Origin: Nocardiopsis alba DSM 43377
GTDB taxonomy: Bacteria; Actinomycetota; Actinomycetes; Streptosporangiales; Streptosporangiaceae
Direction: 5' to 3'
Length of the DNA: 64,000 nucleotides
Assembly (NCBI RefSeq): GCF_000341225.1
Contig: NZ_ANAC01000011.1
Coordinates: forward strand, 62,001-126,000
Shown here: one piece after another, positions 40,415 through 49,476 of the stretch
Numbering within the stretch: the stretch's first letter is position 1
Layout: the number at the start of each line of letters is the position of its first letter
The notes under the pieces: generated by a model
Seen by the model: only the letters and a program-made list of their open reading frames with translations
Told to the model about the DNA's origin: nothing
Databases searched by the model: none
Program-made: the position numbers and the translations under genes

Positions 40415-41614
40415 TCAGGCCCGCGCCTCGCTCTTCGCACGGCCGCCGTGGACGCAGCGGCGCATCAACAGGTCCAGAGGGCCGGGTCGGCCCCGGGCCG
40501 CGAGGAGGGCGGCGAGCACGAGGGAGATCGACCAGACGAGAGCGGCCACCAGGAGGGCACCGGCGGACCCCACCTCGGAGCCCAGACCGACCAGGTCCGG
40601 GTGGAGGAGGATCGCGACCAGCACCGAATTCAACAGGTAGAAGGTGAGCGAGCGCTTGCCCATCGCCGCGACGGCCCGGACCGCCGGCCCCGGGTCCGCC
40701 TCCAGCCGGGTCCCCCAGAGGGCGAACAGGGCCGCGTAGCCCGCGCCGCCCAGGACACCGGTGAGCACCTGCGCCCCCATGAACAGCCCGCCGGTAACCG
40801 CGTCCGGGGACAGGTATCCGAGGGAGGTGAGCGCGGAGGGCACCGCGCCCAGCACGGACAGGCCGACGCCGAACACGGCGACCTTGACGAGCAGGCCCCG
40901 GTGCGCGGCCGGGTCGTCCAACAGACCCGCGCGCCCGGCCAGGTAACCGAGGACCACCAGCAGCAACAGCGGGAAGGCGACCGCGATGAACAGGGGGCCG
41001 AACGGCAGGAAGACCAGACGTTCGATCCAGTCCCCGGCGGTCAGGTAACCGGGCAGGGCGAACTCCACCTCGCCGCCCTGCGACTCGCCCATGTTCATAC
41101 CGATGAACGCGAGCGGCACGGTGGCGACGTAGAACACCGCGAACACCACCGCCGCCCGCACGATCGTCCGGTTCGAACGCAACAGTAGCCGGCCGGTCAC
41201 CAACGCGGCCAGCCCGTAGGAGGCGAGGATCTCGCCGGGGAAGACGAGGAAGGCGTGGACGGCACCGAAGAGCAGGAGGAAGAATCCCCGGCGGCGGAGC
41301 AGACGGCGGATCTCCCGCTCGGAGGTGCCCCGGGCGCTCTGCCGGGCGACCATCCAGGCCATGCCGTAGCCGAAGAGGATCGCGAACATCGGGAAGGCCC
41401 GGTTGTCCAGGAAGAGCGTGGTGAACAGGGCCGCGATCCGGTCCTGGAGGGGGTCGGCGGACACGTCCGTGCCGAAACCACCGCCCGCGTACACACCGGC
41501 GTAGGCCATGGCGATGAGCAGGAGCATGGCCCCGCGCGCGAGGTCCGGGGCCAGGCGACGGGGCGAGGCGGGTGGGAGCCCGGGGTCGACCGGACCGCCC
41601 GCTTGTATCGACAT
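40415..41614 (-). CDS. DUF418 family multi-pass membrane protein
   Basis: A 399-residue membrane protein from ATG 41614 (GAGGAAA eight bases upstream); the much longer open frame upstream is only the antisense of dhaK. About ten helices are visible. The start region RRLAPDLARGAMLLLIAMA and the C-terminal GKRSLTFYLLNSVLVAILLH are typical of DUF418 proteins, which are related to acyltransferase-type membrane proteins (YeiB). The activity is unknown. It is divergent from dhaK. Confidence 0.85.
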   Translation of the reverse strand: MSIQAGGPVDPGLPPASPRRLAPDLARGAMLLLIAMAYAGVYAGGGFGTDVSADPLQDRIAALFTTLFLDNRAFPMFAILFGYGMAWMVARQSARGTSEREIRRLLRRRGFFLLLFGAVHAFLVFPGEILASYGLAALVTGRLLLRSNRTIVRAAVVFAVFYVATVPLAFIGMNMGESQGGEVEFALPGYLTAGDWIERLVFLPFGPLFIAVAFPLLLLVVLGYLAGRAGLLDDPAAHRGLLVKVAVFGVGLSVLGAVPSALTSLGYLSPDAVTGGLFMGAQVLTGVLGGAGYAALFALWGTRLEADPGPAVRAVAAMGKRSLTFYLLNSVLVAILLHPDLVGLGSEVGSAGALLVAALVWSISLVLAALLAARGRPGPLDLLMRRCVHGGRAKSEARA

Positions 41615-41941
41615 GTCGACTTTCCTCTCTCGTGGCGGGTACCGCACCCTGTCTTCGCGTTCCGGCGGAGGGGCCCGAGGGGCGGGCGCGCGGCGGTCTC
41701 CACCGGAGCTCCAGTGTCCCGACGGGGGCGCTTCGGAGGCATCGGTCGACCGGCCGGCCCTTCGACCGGTTCGACGGGCGCGCGGGTCGGTCGTTCGGCC
41801 ACGGGGGACGGCCGGTCGGAGCGGTGAGGACGGTTCGGGGGAGACGGGTGGGGCGATCGGTGGAAAGCGGGTAGATCGAGGGAACGGCGTCCGGCCAACC
41901 GAGCGCCGGTCCGAGGGATCCCCGACGACCCGGGAGGCGGC
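41615..41941. other. 327-bp divergent control region of DUF418 and dhaK
   Basis: No gene is supported. Short frames here have Arg/Gly-rich translations and no ribosome sites. I see no clear palindrome; promoters for both flanking genes must lie here. Confidence 0.5.
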
Positions 41942-42937
41942 ATGAGCCGGTTCTTCATGAACGAGCGCGAGACCCTGGTACGACAGGCGGTGGAGGGCCT
42001 CGTCGAGACCCACGGCGACCTGGTCGACGCGCATACGGACCCCCTGTTCGTCACACGACGCGAACCGGCCGCCGGGAAGGTCGCCCTGATCTCGGGCGGC
42101 GGGTCCGGTCACGAACCCCTGCACACCGGGTTCGTGGGGTACGGCATGCTCGACGCGGCCGTACCCGGCGAGGTGTTCGCCAGCCCCACGGCCCTCCAGG
42201 TGCGCGCGGCGATCCGGGCCGCCGACTCCGGCGAGGGCACGGTGATGATCGTCAAGAACTACACCGGCGACGTCCTCAACTTCTCCATCGCCGCCGAACT
42301 CCTCGCGGAGACGCACCGGGTCGAACGGGTACTGGTCGACGACGATCTCGCCACCCAGAGCGAGGACGACGGAGGCCCCGGTCGTCGGGGGACCGCGGCG
42401 GTCGTCGCGGTGGAGAAGATCTGCGGGGCCGCCGCCGAGGCCGGAGCGCCGATCACCGAGGTCCGCGACCTGGGCCGCGAGGTGGTATCGCGGTCGGCGA
42501 CCCTCGGCATCGCGTTCGAGGCGTGCACCCACCCCATGAGCGGCCTCCGCTCCTTCGACCTGGAACCGGGGGAGATGGAGTTCGGGGTGGGGATCCACGG
42601 AGAGCGGGGGATCGAGACCCGGCCGGTCACCGAGGCGGCCTCGATGGTCGAAGCCCTCGTCACGCCCCTGATGGAGCGGCTGGGCGTCCGTCAGGGGGAC
42701 GTGGTGTCGATGATCGTCAACGGCCTGGGCGCCACCCACGGCCTGGAGTTGTCGGTGGCGGCGCATGAGGCGCGCCGGGTCCTGGGAGGTCGGGGCGTCC
42801 GCGTCGCCCGCTCCCTGGTCGGCCCGTACGTGACCTCGTTGGACATGAAGGGGCTGTCGATCACGCTCACCGCGATGACCGACGGGCTCGTGGAGTTGTG
42901 GGACGCGCCGGTACGGACCCCGGCGCTGGTCTGGTGA
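41942..42937 (+). CDS. dhaK: Dihydroxyacetone kinase subunit DhaK
   Basis: A 331-residue DhaK. The substrate-binding His219 in GVGIHGERG forms the hemiaminal with dihydroxyacetone. Other hallmarks are ISGGGSGHEPLHTGFVG, VMIVKNYTGDVLNF and VNGLGATHGLEL. It phosphorylates dihydroxyacetone together with DhaL. GGGAGG precedes ATG 41942. It lies 14 bp before dhaL. No dhaM or other PTS gene is in the window. Confidence 0.94.
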   Translation: MSRFFMNERETLVRQAVEGLVETHGDLVDAHTDPLFVTRREPAAGKVALISGGGSGHEPLHTGFVGYGMLDAAVPGEVFASPTALQVRAAIRAADSGEGTVMIVKNYTGDVLNFSIAAELLAETHRVERVLVDDDLATQSEDDGGPGRRGTAAVVAVEKICGAAAEAGAPITEVRDLGREVVSRSATLGIAFEACTHPMSGLRSFDLEPGEMEFGVGIHGERGIETRPVTEAASMVEALVTPLMERLGVRQGDVVSMIVNGLGATHGLELSVAAHEARRVLGGRGVRVARSLVGPYVTSLDMKGLSITLTAMTDGLVELWDAPVRTPALVW

Positions 42938-42951
42938 GGGGAGCGGTGGAG

Positions 42952-43590
42952 ATGACCGAGGGAACGAGGGCCGAGGCCGAACTGAGCGGCGAGGCGGCCA
43001 AGGCGTGGCTGACCGTGTTCTCCGACCGGGTGGCCGCCGGTGTGGACGAGCTGACCGACCTGGACCGCAGAGCGGGGGACGGCGACTTCGGATGGAACAT
43101 CGGTTCCGCGCTCGAACGCGCCCGTGCGGGGTTGGACGGTGACGACCGGACCGGGGAGAACCCGGCCCGGGTGTTCCAGACCGTGTCCGACGCCTTCCTG
43201 GCCTCGGGCGGAACGAGCGGCCCGCTGTTCGGCCTGTGGTTCGGTCGACTGGGCGCGGGGCCCGAGAGGCCCTGGTCCGTCGTCGATCTGGGAGCGGCCT
43301 TCGGCACGGCCACCGAGGCGGTCCGACGACTCGGCGGGGCCGAGGTGGGCCACAAGACCATGGTCGACGCGATGGTGCCGGCCACCGACGCGCTCACCTC
43401 CGGTACCTCGGACACCTGGCGCGAGGCCGTGGCGGAGGCGGCCCGCGCCGCCCGCGCGGGGGCCGACTCCACCGGCGGGATGATCGCCCGCAGGGGCCGG
43501 GCCAGCTATCTGGGCGAGCGGGCCCAGGACGTGCTGGACCCCGGGGCGGTGGCCGTGGCCTGGTTCTTCGAGGCGGCCGAGGACGTGTGA
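42952..43590 (+). CDS. dhaL: Dihydroxyacetone kinase ADP/ATP-binding subunit DhaL
   Basis: A 212-residue DhaL from ATG 42952 (GTG 42946 possible). The Asp-rich nucleotide-Mg site is in LDRRAGDGDFGWNIG; SGGTSGPLFGLWF and the C-terminal GADSTGGMIARRGRASYLGE are typical. In PTS-type enzymes DhaL keeps ADP and is recharged by DhaM; with no dhaM beside it, the phosphate donor cannot be stated. It overlaps nothing and is followed by the dehydrogenase gene. Confidence 0.93.
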   Translation: MTEGTRAEAELSGEAAKAWLTVFSDRVAAGVDELTDLDRRAGDGDFGWNIGSALERARAGLDGDDRTGENPARVFQTVSDAFLASGGTSGPLFGLWFGRLGAGPERPWSVVDLGAAFGTATEAVRRLGGAEVGHKTMVDAMVPATDALTSGTSDTWREAVAEAARAARAGADSTGGMIARRGRASYLGERAQDVLDPGAVAVAWFFEAAEDV

Positions 43591-43683
43591 ACGACGACGC
43601 CCGGGGGAGCGCGGAGGCCCGTGGACCCCCGGGCGGACCGGCTCGGTAGGCTCCCGTTCGAAAGAGCGAACGAGGGGGCCGAC

Positions 43684-44448
43684 GTGGGTACCGAGGGCAG
43701 GACCGTGAACGACCACAAGGTCGTCGTGATCACCGGGGCCGGGGCGGGGATCGGGCGGGTCACCGCTCGCCGTCTGCTCGACGACGGCCACTCCGTGGTG
43801 CTGGCCGGCCGTCGACGCGAGACGTTGGAGGAGACCGCGGACGGGCGCCCCGGCGCGAGCGTGGTCGAGACCGACGTGACCTCCTCGGAGTCGGTCCGGG
43901 CGCTGTTCCGCGCGGTGCGCGAACGGTACGGGCGGGTGGACGTGCTGTTCAACAACGCCGGGGTGTTCGGCGCGACCGCCTCGGTGGACGAGATCACCGA
44001 CGAGGCCTGGCGAGAGGCCCTCGACACCAACGTCACCGGATCCCTGTACTGCGCGCGCGAGGCCGCCGCGATGATGCGGGAGCAGGAGCCCGGCGGCGGA
44101 CGGATCATCAACAACGGTTCCGTCTCCGCGCACGTGCCCCGCCCCTCCAGCGTGGCCTACACGGTGAGCAAGCACGCGATCAGCGGCCTCACCGCCTCCA
44201 TGAACCTGGACCTGCGCGCCCACGGCATCGCCTGTACCCAGATCGACATCGGCAACGCCGCCACCGCCATGACCGCGGGGATCGGCGCCAACGCCCGCCA
44301 GGCGGACGGTTCGGTCCGGCCCGAACCCACCATCGACGCGGGTCACGTCGCCGACACGATCGCGCACATCGTGTCCCTGCCGTTGGACGTCAACGTCCCC
44401 TCCCTCACGGTCATGGCCAGGGAGATGCCCTTCGCCGGACGCGGGTGA
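43684..44448 (+). CDS. Short-chain dehydrogenase/reductase
   Basis: A 254-residue Rossmann-fold oxidoreductase from GTG 43684 (GAGGGGG five bases upstream; GTG 43705 possible). Cofactor motif TGAGAGIGR, NNAG, and the Ser-Tyr-Lys triad (NGSVS...YTVSK) are intact. AGRRRETLEE with the Arg pair after the second strand favours NADP(H). It lies 93 bp after dhaL on the same strand, so a triose or polyol-related substrate is plausible but unproven. Confidence 0.88.
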   Translation: MGTEGRTVNDHKVVVITGAGAGIGRVTARRLLDDGHSVVLAGRRRETLEETADGRPGASVVETDVTSSESVRALFRAVRERYGRVDVLFNNAGVFGATASVDEITDEAWREALDTNVTGSLYCAREAAAMMREQEPGGGRIINNGSVSAHVPRPSSVAYTVSKHAISGLTASMNLDLRAHGIACTQIDIGNAATAMTAGIGANARQADGSVRPEPTIDAGHVADTIAHIVSLPLDVNVPSLTVMAREMPFAGRG

Positions 44449-44496
44449 GCCGGCGGGGGTGGTGGGACGAGCACCCCACCATCCCCGCCCGAGCCG

Positions 44497-44505
44497 TGCT
44501 AACGT
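44497..44505 (+). promoter_or_regulatory. Extended -10 promoter element TGCTAACGT
   Basis: The nonamer TGCTAACGT fits an extended -10 (TGnTAnnnT) and is followed by CGC, the same 12 bases as at 49391-49402 upstream of a secreted protein gene. It lies 88 bp before the first gene of the ABC-2 operon. Confidence 0.45.
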
Positions 44506-44592
44506 CGCTTCTTCGCGGCGACCCGGACCTGGCCCCTCGGCCCAGGGACGTGCCGAATGCACGTTCTCGATCCGCCAAGGGGAGCCGCGTCC

Positions 44593-45399
44593 ATGCGTGT
44601 CCACCTCGCGGTGTACGCCCGAGGGCTACGCCGCCATTCCACCTATCGCGCCGCCACCGCGGCCGGTGCCCTCACCAACGCCGTCTTCGGCGCCATCAAC
44701 GCGATGGTGCTGCTCTCCGTGTTCGAGGCGCGCCCACAGATCAACGGCTACGACGCCGGTGACGCCGTCACCCAGGTCTTCGTGGGGCAGATGCTCCTGA
44801 CCGTCACGATGGTCATCAGCGTCGCCCCCTCCCTCGACCTCGCGGAGCACATCCGTACCGGTGAGATCGCCACCGATCTGCTCCGTCCGCTCTCCCTCCA
44901 GGGATGGTGGCTCTCCCAGGACCTGGGAAGGGCCACGTTCGGTCTCCTCTTCCGAGGGGCCCCGGTCTTCGCGGTCGGCCTGATCCTGTTCGACGCGACC
45001 CTCCCCGGCGGGGTGGGCGACGCCCTGGCCTTCCTCGTATCGGTGGCGCTCGCCGCCCTGGTCGGCTTCGGTCTGCGCTATCTGTACTCGCTCAGCGGGT
45101 TCTGGATCCTCGACACCCGCGGGGTGTGGATGGTGACCGGTCTGATCGGCCCCATCGCCGCCGGGATGCTGTTGCCGCTGGCGCTATTCCCCACGGCGAT
45201 CGGCGACACGCTCCGTCTGCTGCCCTGGGCGTCGATGGTGCAGATACCCACCGAGATCCTCCTGGGCAAGGACACCCTGCCGGGCGGTGGCGCGTTCGGC
45301 GGGCTGGCTCTCCAGGCCTTCTGGGCGGTCGTCCTGCTCGCTCTGGGCGCGTGGCTCAGCACCGTCGCCACGCGCAGGGTGGTGGTCCAGGGTGGCTGA
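44593..45399 (+). CDS. ABC-2 type exporter permease (subunit 1)
   Basis: A 268-residue six-helix membrane protein from ATG 44593, preceded by GGGGAG. The N-terminus MRVHLAVYARGLRRHSTYRA and the loop LAEHIRTGEIATDLLRPLSL are typical of the PF06182-like (ABC_2 family) permease pairs. It is the first of three genes (permease, permease, ATPase). It overlaps the next gene by 8 bp. The substrate is unknown. Confidence 0.85.
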   Translation: MRVHLAVYARGLRRHSTYRAATAAGALTNAVFGAINAMVLLSVFEARPQINGYDAGDAVTQVFVGQMLLTVTMVISVAPSLDLAEHIRTGEIATDLLRPLSLQGWWLSQDLGRATFGLLFRGAPVFAVGLILFDATLPGGVGDALAFLVSVALAALVGFGLRYLYSLSGFWILDTRGVWMVTGLIGPIAAGMLLPLALFPTAIGDTLRLLPWASMVQIPTEILLGKDTLPGGGAFGGLALQAFWAVVLLALGAWLSTVATRRVVVQGG

Positions 45400-46252
45400 C
45401 ACGAACGTCCCCGCCCGGTCGGGCCCGGAGCGTCCTCGTGTCGGGGACCTCCTCCGCCCGTTCCGGGACTACCGGCTGCTGGCCTGGACGTGGGTGCGCT
45501 CCGCGGCCCAGTACCCGCTCTCCATGATCCTCATGTCGCTGGCCGTCGCGGTGAGCGTCCTCACCCAGGCCGGCGCGGTGATCATCCTGTTCGGCCACGC
45601 GGGCTCCCTCTCCGGGTTCACCGTGTACGAGGGGTTGATGGTGTTCGCCCTGGCGGCGAGCGCCTTCGGGATCGCGGACCTGTTCATCGGCTCGGTGGAA
45701 CGTCTCGGCCGGCACATCCGCACCGGTTCCCTCGACGCCATGCTCATCCGCCCGGTCTCCCCGCTGATCCAACTGGCGGCGGACGAGTTCTCCCCGCGCA
45801 GGCTCGGCAAGGTCGTCCCCGCCCTGGTGCTCCTGGGCGTCTCCCTGGCCGGCGCCGACATCGAGTGGACGGTGGCCAAGGCGCTGCTGCTACCGACGAT
45901 GCTGCTCTCCGGGGTCCTGATCTGCGGGGCGATCTGGGTGATCACCGCCTGTCTCCAGTTCTTCGTCGCCGACGCCCGGGAGGCCGCGAACACGCTCACC
46001 TACGGCGGACAGGCCCTCTCCGAGTACCCCCTGGCGATCTACGGGGCCGAGATCGTCCGGTCGGTCACCTACGTGGTCCCTCTCGCCTTCATCAGTTGGC
46101 AGCCGGCGCTGTTCGTCCTGGACCGGTCGGATCCGCTCGGCATGCCCGAGGGCCTGCGTTACGCGGGTCCCTTCGTCGCCGTCCTCCTCTGCGTCTGCGC
46201 CGCCCTGGCCTGGCGGTTCGGACTGCGCCACTACCGATCCACCGGGAGTTGA
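45392..46252 (+). CDS. ABC-2 type exporter permease (subunit 2)
   Basis: A 286-residue membrane protein from GTG 45392. The segment ERLGRHIRTGSLDAMLIRPV mirrors the loop in subunit 1, showing that the two permeases are homologous. About six helices. It lies 3 bp before the ATPase gene. The two would form a heterodimeric channel. Confidence 0.85.
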   Translation: MADTNVPARSGPERPRVGDLLRPFRDYRLLAWTWVRSAAQYPLSMILMSLAVAVSVLTQAGAVIILFGHAGSLSGFTVYEGLMVFALAASAFGIADLFIGSVERLGRHIRTGSLDAMLIRPVSPLIQLAADEFSPRRLGKVVPALVLLGVSLAGADIEWTVAKALLLPTMLLSGVLICGAIWVITACLQFFVADAREAANTLTYGGQALSEYPLAIYGAEIVRSVTYVVPLAFISWQPALFVLDRSDPLGMPEGLRYAGPFVAVLLCVCAALAWRFGLRHYRSTGS

Positions 46253-46255
46253 GCC

Positions 46256-47263
46256 ATGACCTCGAACGAGAACACGAACCGGGCGCCCGAACGGGGGCCG
46301 ATCATCGAGGCGGTCGGTCTGGGACGCGACTACGTGCGCTCCGAAGGCCCCTTCCTGCGCAGGACCCGACGCCGGATCGCCGCGGTCGAGGACGTCACCT
46401 TCACGGTCCGTCCCGGAGAGATCGTGGGCTATCTGGGACCCAACGGCGCCGGTAAGTCGAGCACGATGAAGATGCTCACCGGCATCCTCACCCCCACCTC
46501 GGGCACGGTGCGGGTCGCCGGGATGGAGCCCTCGCGCCACCGGACCCGGCTGGCCCGGGAGATCGGCGTCGTGTTCGGCCAGCGCACCACCCTGTGGTGG
46601 GACCTTCCGCTGCGCGAGAGCCTGACGTTGACCCGACACCTGTACCGGGTCCCCTCCGACCTCCACGCCGAGCGTCTGGCCGAGCTCACCGAACTCCTCG
46701 AACTCGGTCCCTTCCTGGACACCCCGGTGCGGCAGCTCAGTCTCGGTCAGCGCATGCGGGGCGACCTCACCGCGGCCCTCCTGCACGCCCCGAGCCTGTT
46801 GGTCCTGGACGAGCCGACCATCGGCCTGGACGTGGTGAGCAAGTCGACCATCCGCGAGTTCCTGCTGAGGATCAACGCCGAGCGCGGCACCACCATCCTC
46901 ATCACCACCCACGACCTGGGCGACGTGGAGCGTCTCTGCGATCGGGTGATGGTGATCGACCACGGACGGCTGGCCTTCGACGGAGGGCTCTCGGAGCTGC
47001 GCGCCACCGTCCCCACCCCGCGGGTCCTGGTGGTCGACCTGGCCGCGCCGGTCCCGGAGATCGAGGTGGAGGGGGCCCGTACCGTTCGGGTCGAGGGGCC
47101 GCGCCAGTGGCTGGAACTGGCCGACAACCCGGCCCGGGTGATCGAGAGGGTGGCGCGGGACCACGAGGTGGTCGATCTGACCCTCCGCGAACCCGACATC
47201 GAGACGGTCGTATCGGCCCTCTACCGGGGCGCGGCCCCCGAACGGGGCGCCCTCGCCTCCTGA
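46256..47263 (+). CDS. ABC-2 type exporter ATPase
   Basis: A 335-residue ATPase. Walker A GPNGAGKSS, Q-loop FGQRTTLWWDLP, signature LSLGQRMRGDLTAALL, Walker B LLVLDEPTIGLD and switch ITTHDLGDVE are in order; a C-terminal domain of about 90 residues follows. The QRTTLWWDLP form of the Q-loop is characteristic of the ATPases paired with these permeases. A strong hairpin follows the stop. Confidence 0.9.
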   Translation: MTSNENTNRAPERGPIIEAVGLGRDYVRSEGPFLRRTRRRIAAVEDVTFTVRPGEIVGYLGPNGAGKSSTMKMLTGILTPTSGTVRVAGMEPSRHRTRLAREIGVVFGQRTTLWWDLPLRESLTLTRHLYRVPSDLHAERLAELTELLELGPFLDTPVRQLSLGQRMRGDLTAALLHAPSLLVLDEPTIGLDVVSKSTIREFLLRINAERGTTILITTHDLGDVERLCDRVMVIDHGRLAFDGGLSELRATVPTPRVLVVDLAAPVPEIEVEGARTVRVEGPRQWLELADNPARVIERVARDHEVVDLTLREPDIETVVSALYRGAAPERGALAS

Positions 47264-47273
47264 GGGCCGGCCC

Positions 47274-47305
47274 GGCGGGCCGGGCGGTGTCGCGCCCGGC
47301 CCGCC
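47274..47305. terminator. Terminator between convergent exporter and kinase genes
   Basis: GGCGGGCCGGGCG (47274-47286) and CGCCCGGCCCGCC (47293-47305) are perfect 13-bp arms with a 6-base loop, 10 bp after the ATPase stop. Confidence 0.7.
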
Positions 47306-47480
47306 CCGCTCGGGCCGAACGCGTTTTCGTTGCGTTGTTCCGTCACGACGGAGTCGCGTCACGGACGATACGTGCGTGCCGTTTCGTCGTTCCCGGGGCG
47401 ATCGTGGCCATTCCGCCCAGGGTGACGAAACGAACGGATCGGGCCCGGAAAGGGTCCGCTCCCGCTCGGCGATGGAACGT

Positions 47481-49235
47481 TCAAAGGGTGCTCACACCGG
47501 GCTCCGGGTCCGGAACGGGGACCCGCCAGGTCAGCACCGTGCCCGTGAGCTCGCCGCGCCGCGCGGTGAAGCCGCCGCCCAGCGCCCGGGCACGCTCGTC
47601 CAGATTGCGCAGACCACTGCGGCGCCCCTCCTCGGGCAGCCCCACACCGTTGTCCGTGATCGTCAGTGTCAACGCGGTGGGTCTCCCGGTCACCGCCATC
47701 TCCTCCACGACGACCGAGACGTGCACCTCCGTGGCGTGGGCGTGCCGGGCCACGTTGGTCAGCCCCTCGCCCAGCACCGCCAACAACTGCTCGCCGACCT
47801 CGTCCGGGACCAGTGCGTCGATCGGCCCGTCCAGGCTCACCCCCGGATGGCAGCCGAGGCTGTGCGCGGTGTTCTCCGCCAACCTCAGGATCCGTCCGCG
47901 CAGGGAGGTGTCCCGTCGGCTCGGCGGATTCTGGAGGTCGAAGATGGTCGAGCGGATCTCCCTGATGGTGCCGTCCAGCTCGTCGATGGTGCGCTGGACC
48001 CGTTCCTCCGCTTCGGAGGAGCCGATCAGGCGGACCGTGCTCATCAGGGTCATCGCCGAGGCGAACAGACGCTGGATGACCACGTCGTGCAGGTCCTTGG
48101 CGATGCGGTCGCGCTCCTCCAGCACCACGAGCCGCTCGGTGTCCCGACGCGCCTCGGCCAGCTCCAACGCCACCCCGGCCTGGGCCGAGAACGAGTGCAG
48201 CATCCGTCGGATGTTGGAGTCGAACGGGGCCCGCTCGGTCAGTTTGCCCAACAGCAGGACCCCGCGCGTGTTACCGGGCGTGCCCAACGGTACGAGCAGT
48301 CCCGGGCCGTAGCCCCGGTGCGTCAGCATCGGGCAGTTGGCCTGGTGCAGATCGGGGATGGCCATGGCCTCGCCGGTCTCGTACACCCGGCCGCAGGCGG
48401 AGTCGTGGATGTCCACGGGGGTCCCGAGGATCTCCTGGGCGATGGGCCCGTCGGCGATCTCGGCGAACAGGTGCCCCCGCGCGTGCGGGTCCGGCAGCAT
48501 CACCACGGCGGTGTCCGCCCCGGCGATCTCCCGGGCCTGGGCCGCCATGTAGGCCAACACCTCGTTGGTGTCGGCCCCCGACAGCAGCCGGGTGGTGATC
48601 TCGGTGGAGGCGCCCAGCCATCGTTCGCGCAGCCGGGTCTCCTCGTACAGGCGGGCGTTCTCGATGGCCACGCCGGCGGCGGTCGCCAGCGCGGTGACCA
48701 TCGCCTCGTCCTCCCGGTCGAAGTCGCCGCCGTTCTCCTTCTCGGACAGGTAGAGGTTGCCGAACACCTCGTCGCGGACCTGGATCGGTACCCCGAGGAA
48801 CCCCGCCCTTCCGGGGAGGTCGTCGGAGAGGTGTCCCAGGTCCGAATGGTCGGGAAGGTCGGAGTAGTGGAGCGCCGAACCCCCGTGGGAGGGCGCGCGC
48901 GGCACGTTCGGGGCGCGGCCGATCCGTTCGGCCTGTTCCCGGCTCAGTCCGACGGCGATGAACTCGGTGAAGCCGCCGTCCTCGCCGATCACGCCGAGTC
49001 CGGCGAACCTGGCGCCCGCGAGGTGGGCGGCGGCCTCCGTCAACCTGCGCAGGACGGTGGCCAGGTCCAGGTCGCCACCGATGGTCAGTACCGCCTGGAG
49101 CAGGGAGTCCACCCGTCCTTGGGCGGACAGTCCCGGGTTCGTTCGGGAACGCATCTCGGCGAGAAGCTCGCCCAGGGGTTGTGGGGACACCAGGGGCCGT
49201 GGGGACAACCGGTGGCTCTGAGGGATCTCGGTCAT
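47481..49235 (-). CDS. Two-GAF sensor histidine kinase, DevS/DosS-like
   Basis: A 584-residue cytoplasmic kinase from ATG 49235 (GGAGG 11 bases upstream; a longer frame exists). GAF-A covers about 59-198 and GAF-B about 225-362, followed by HisKA_3 with His383 in AKDLHDVVIQRL and an HATPase domain (GEGLTNVARHAHA, DNGVGLP). This is the DevS layout, which partners with LuxR-type DevR; the regulator at 4919-5590 fits. In DosS the heme ligand His lies just before the FLGVP segment of GAF-A; here that place reads DDLPGRAGFLGVP, with no His at the expected position, so heme sensing is doubtful. Confidence 0.9.
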   Translation of the reverse strand: MTEIPQSHRLSPRPLVSPQPLGELLAEMRSRTNPGLSAQGRVDSLLQAVLTIGGDLDLATVLRRLTEAAAHLAGARFAGLGVIGEDGGFTEFIAVGLSREQAERIGRAPNVPRAPSHGGSALHYSDLPDHSDLGHLSDDLPGRAGFLGVPIQVRDEVFGNLYLSEKENGGDFDREDEAMVTALATAAGVAIENARLYEETRLRERWLGASTEITTRLLSGADTNEVLAYMAAQAREIAGADTAVVMLPDPHARGHLFAEIADGPIAQEILGTPVDIHDSACGRVYETGEAMAIPDLHQANCPMLTHRGYGPGLLVPLGTPGNTRGVLLLGKLTERAPFDSNIRRMLHSFSAQAGVALELAEARRDTERLVVLEERDRIAKDLHDVVIQRLFASAMTLMSTVRLIGSSEAEERVQRTIDELDGTIREIRSTIFDLQNPPSRRDTSLRGRILRLAENTAHSLGCHPGVSLDGPIDALVPDEVGEQLLAVLGEGLTNVARHAHATEVHVSVVVEEMAVTGRPTALTLTITDNGVGLPEEGRRSGLRNLDERARALGGGFTARRGELTGTVLTWRVPVPDPEPGVSTL

Positions 49236-49390
49236 GTGTGGGTCAACCTCCGCAGAGCCGTTGAGGGGTTGAGGGCTAATAGTTGAATTGTCGTTGGTTT
49301 TTTCCCGTTTTGCCACATCTGGGTGCTCAGAAGTCGGCAGGGAGGGCGGATCAATTCCTTCGGAAACGGGGACGGGGGGCCGGTAATTCA

Positions 49391-49399
49391 TGCTAACGT
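49391..49399 (+). promoter_or_regulatory. Extended -10 promoter element TGCTAACGT
   Basis: Same 12-base string (TGCTAACGTCGC) as at 44497. It is 78 bp before the ATG of the secreted protein gene and supports the choice of ATG 49477 over upstream starts that would begin inside the promoter. Confidence 0.45.
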
Positions 49400-49476
49400 C
49401 GCGGTCAGTCGGCACACGAAGGCCTCTGCGACCTGGTGCCGAACGCCCGGAAGATCATGTTTCCGGTGCCATTCAC

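Noticed and set aside
40415-42766. A single 783-residue minus-strand frame joining DUF418 with an upstream half.
   Set aside because: The upstream half is the antisense of dhaK and has no protein-like features; a good ribosome site precedes ATG 41614.
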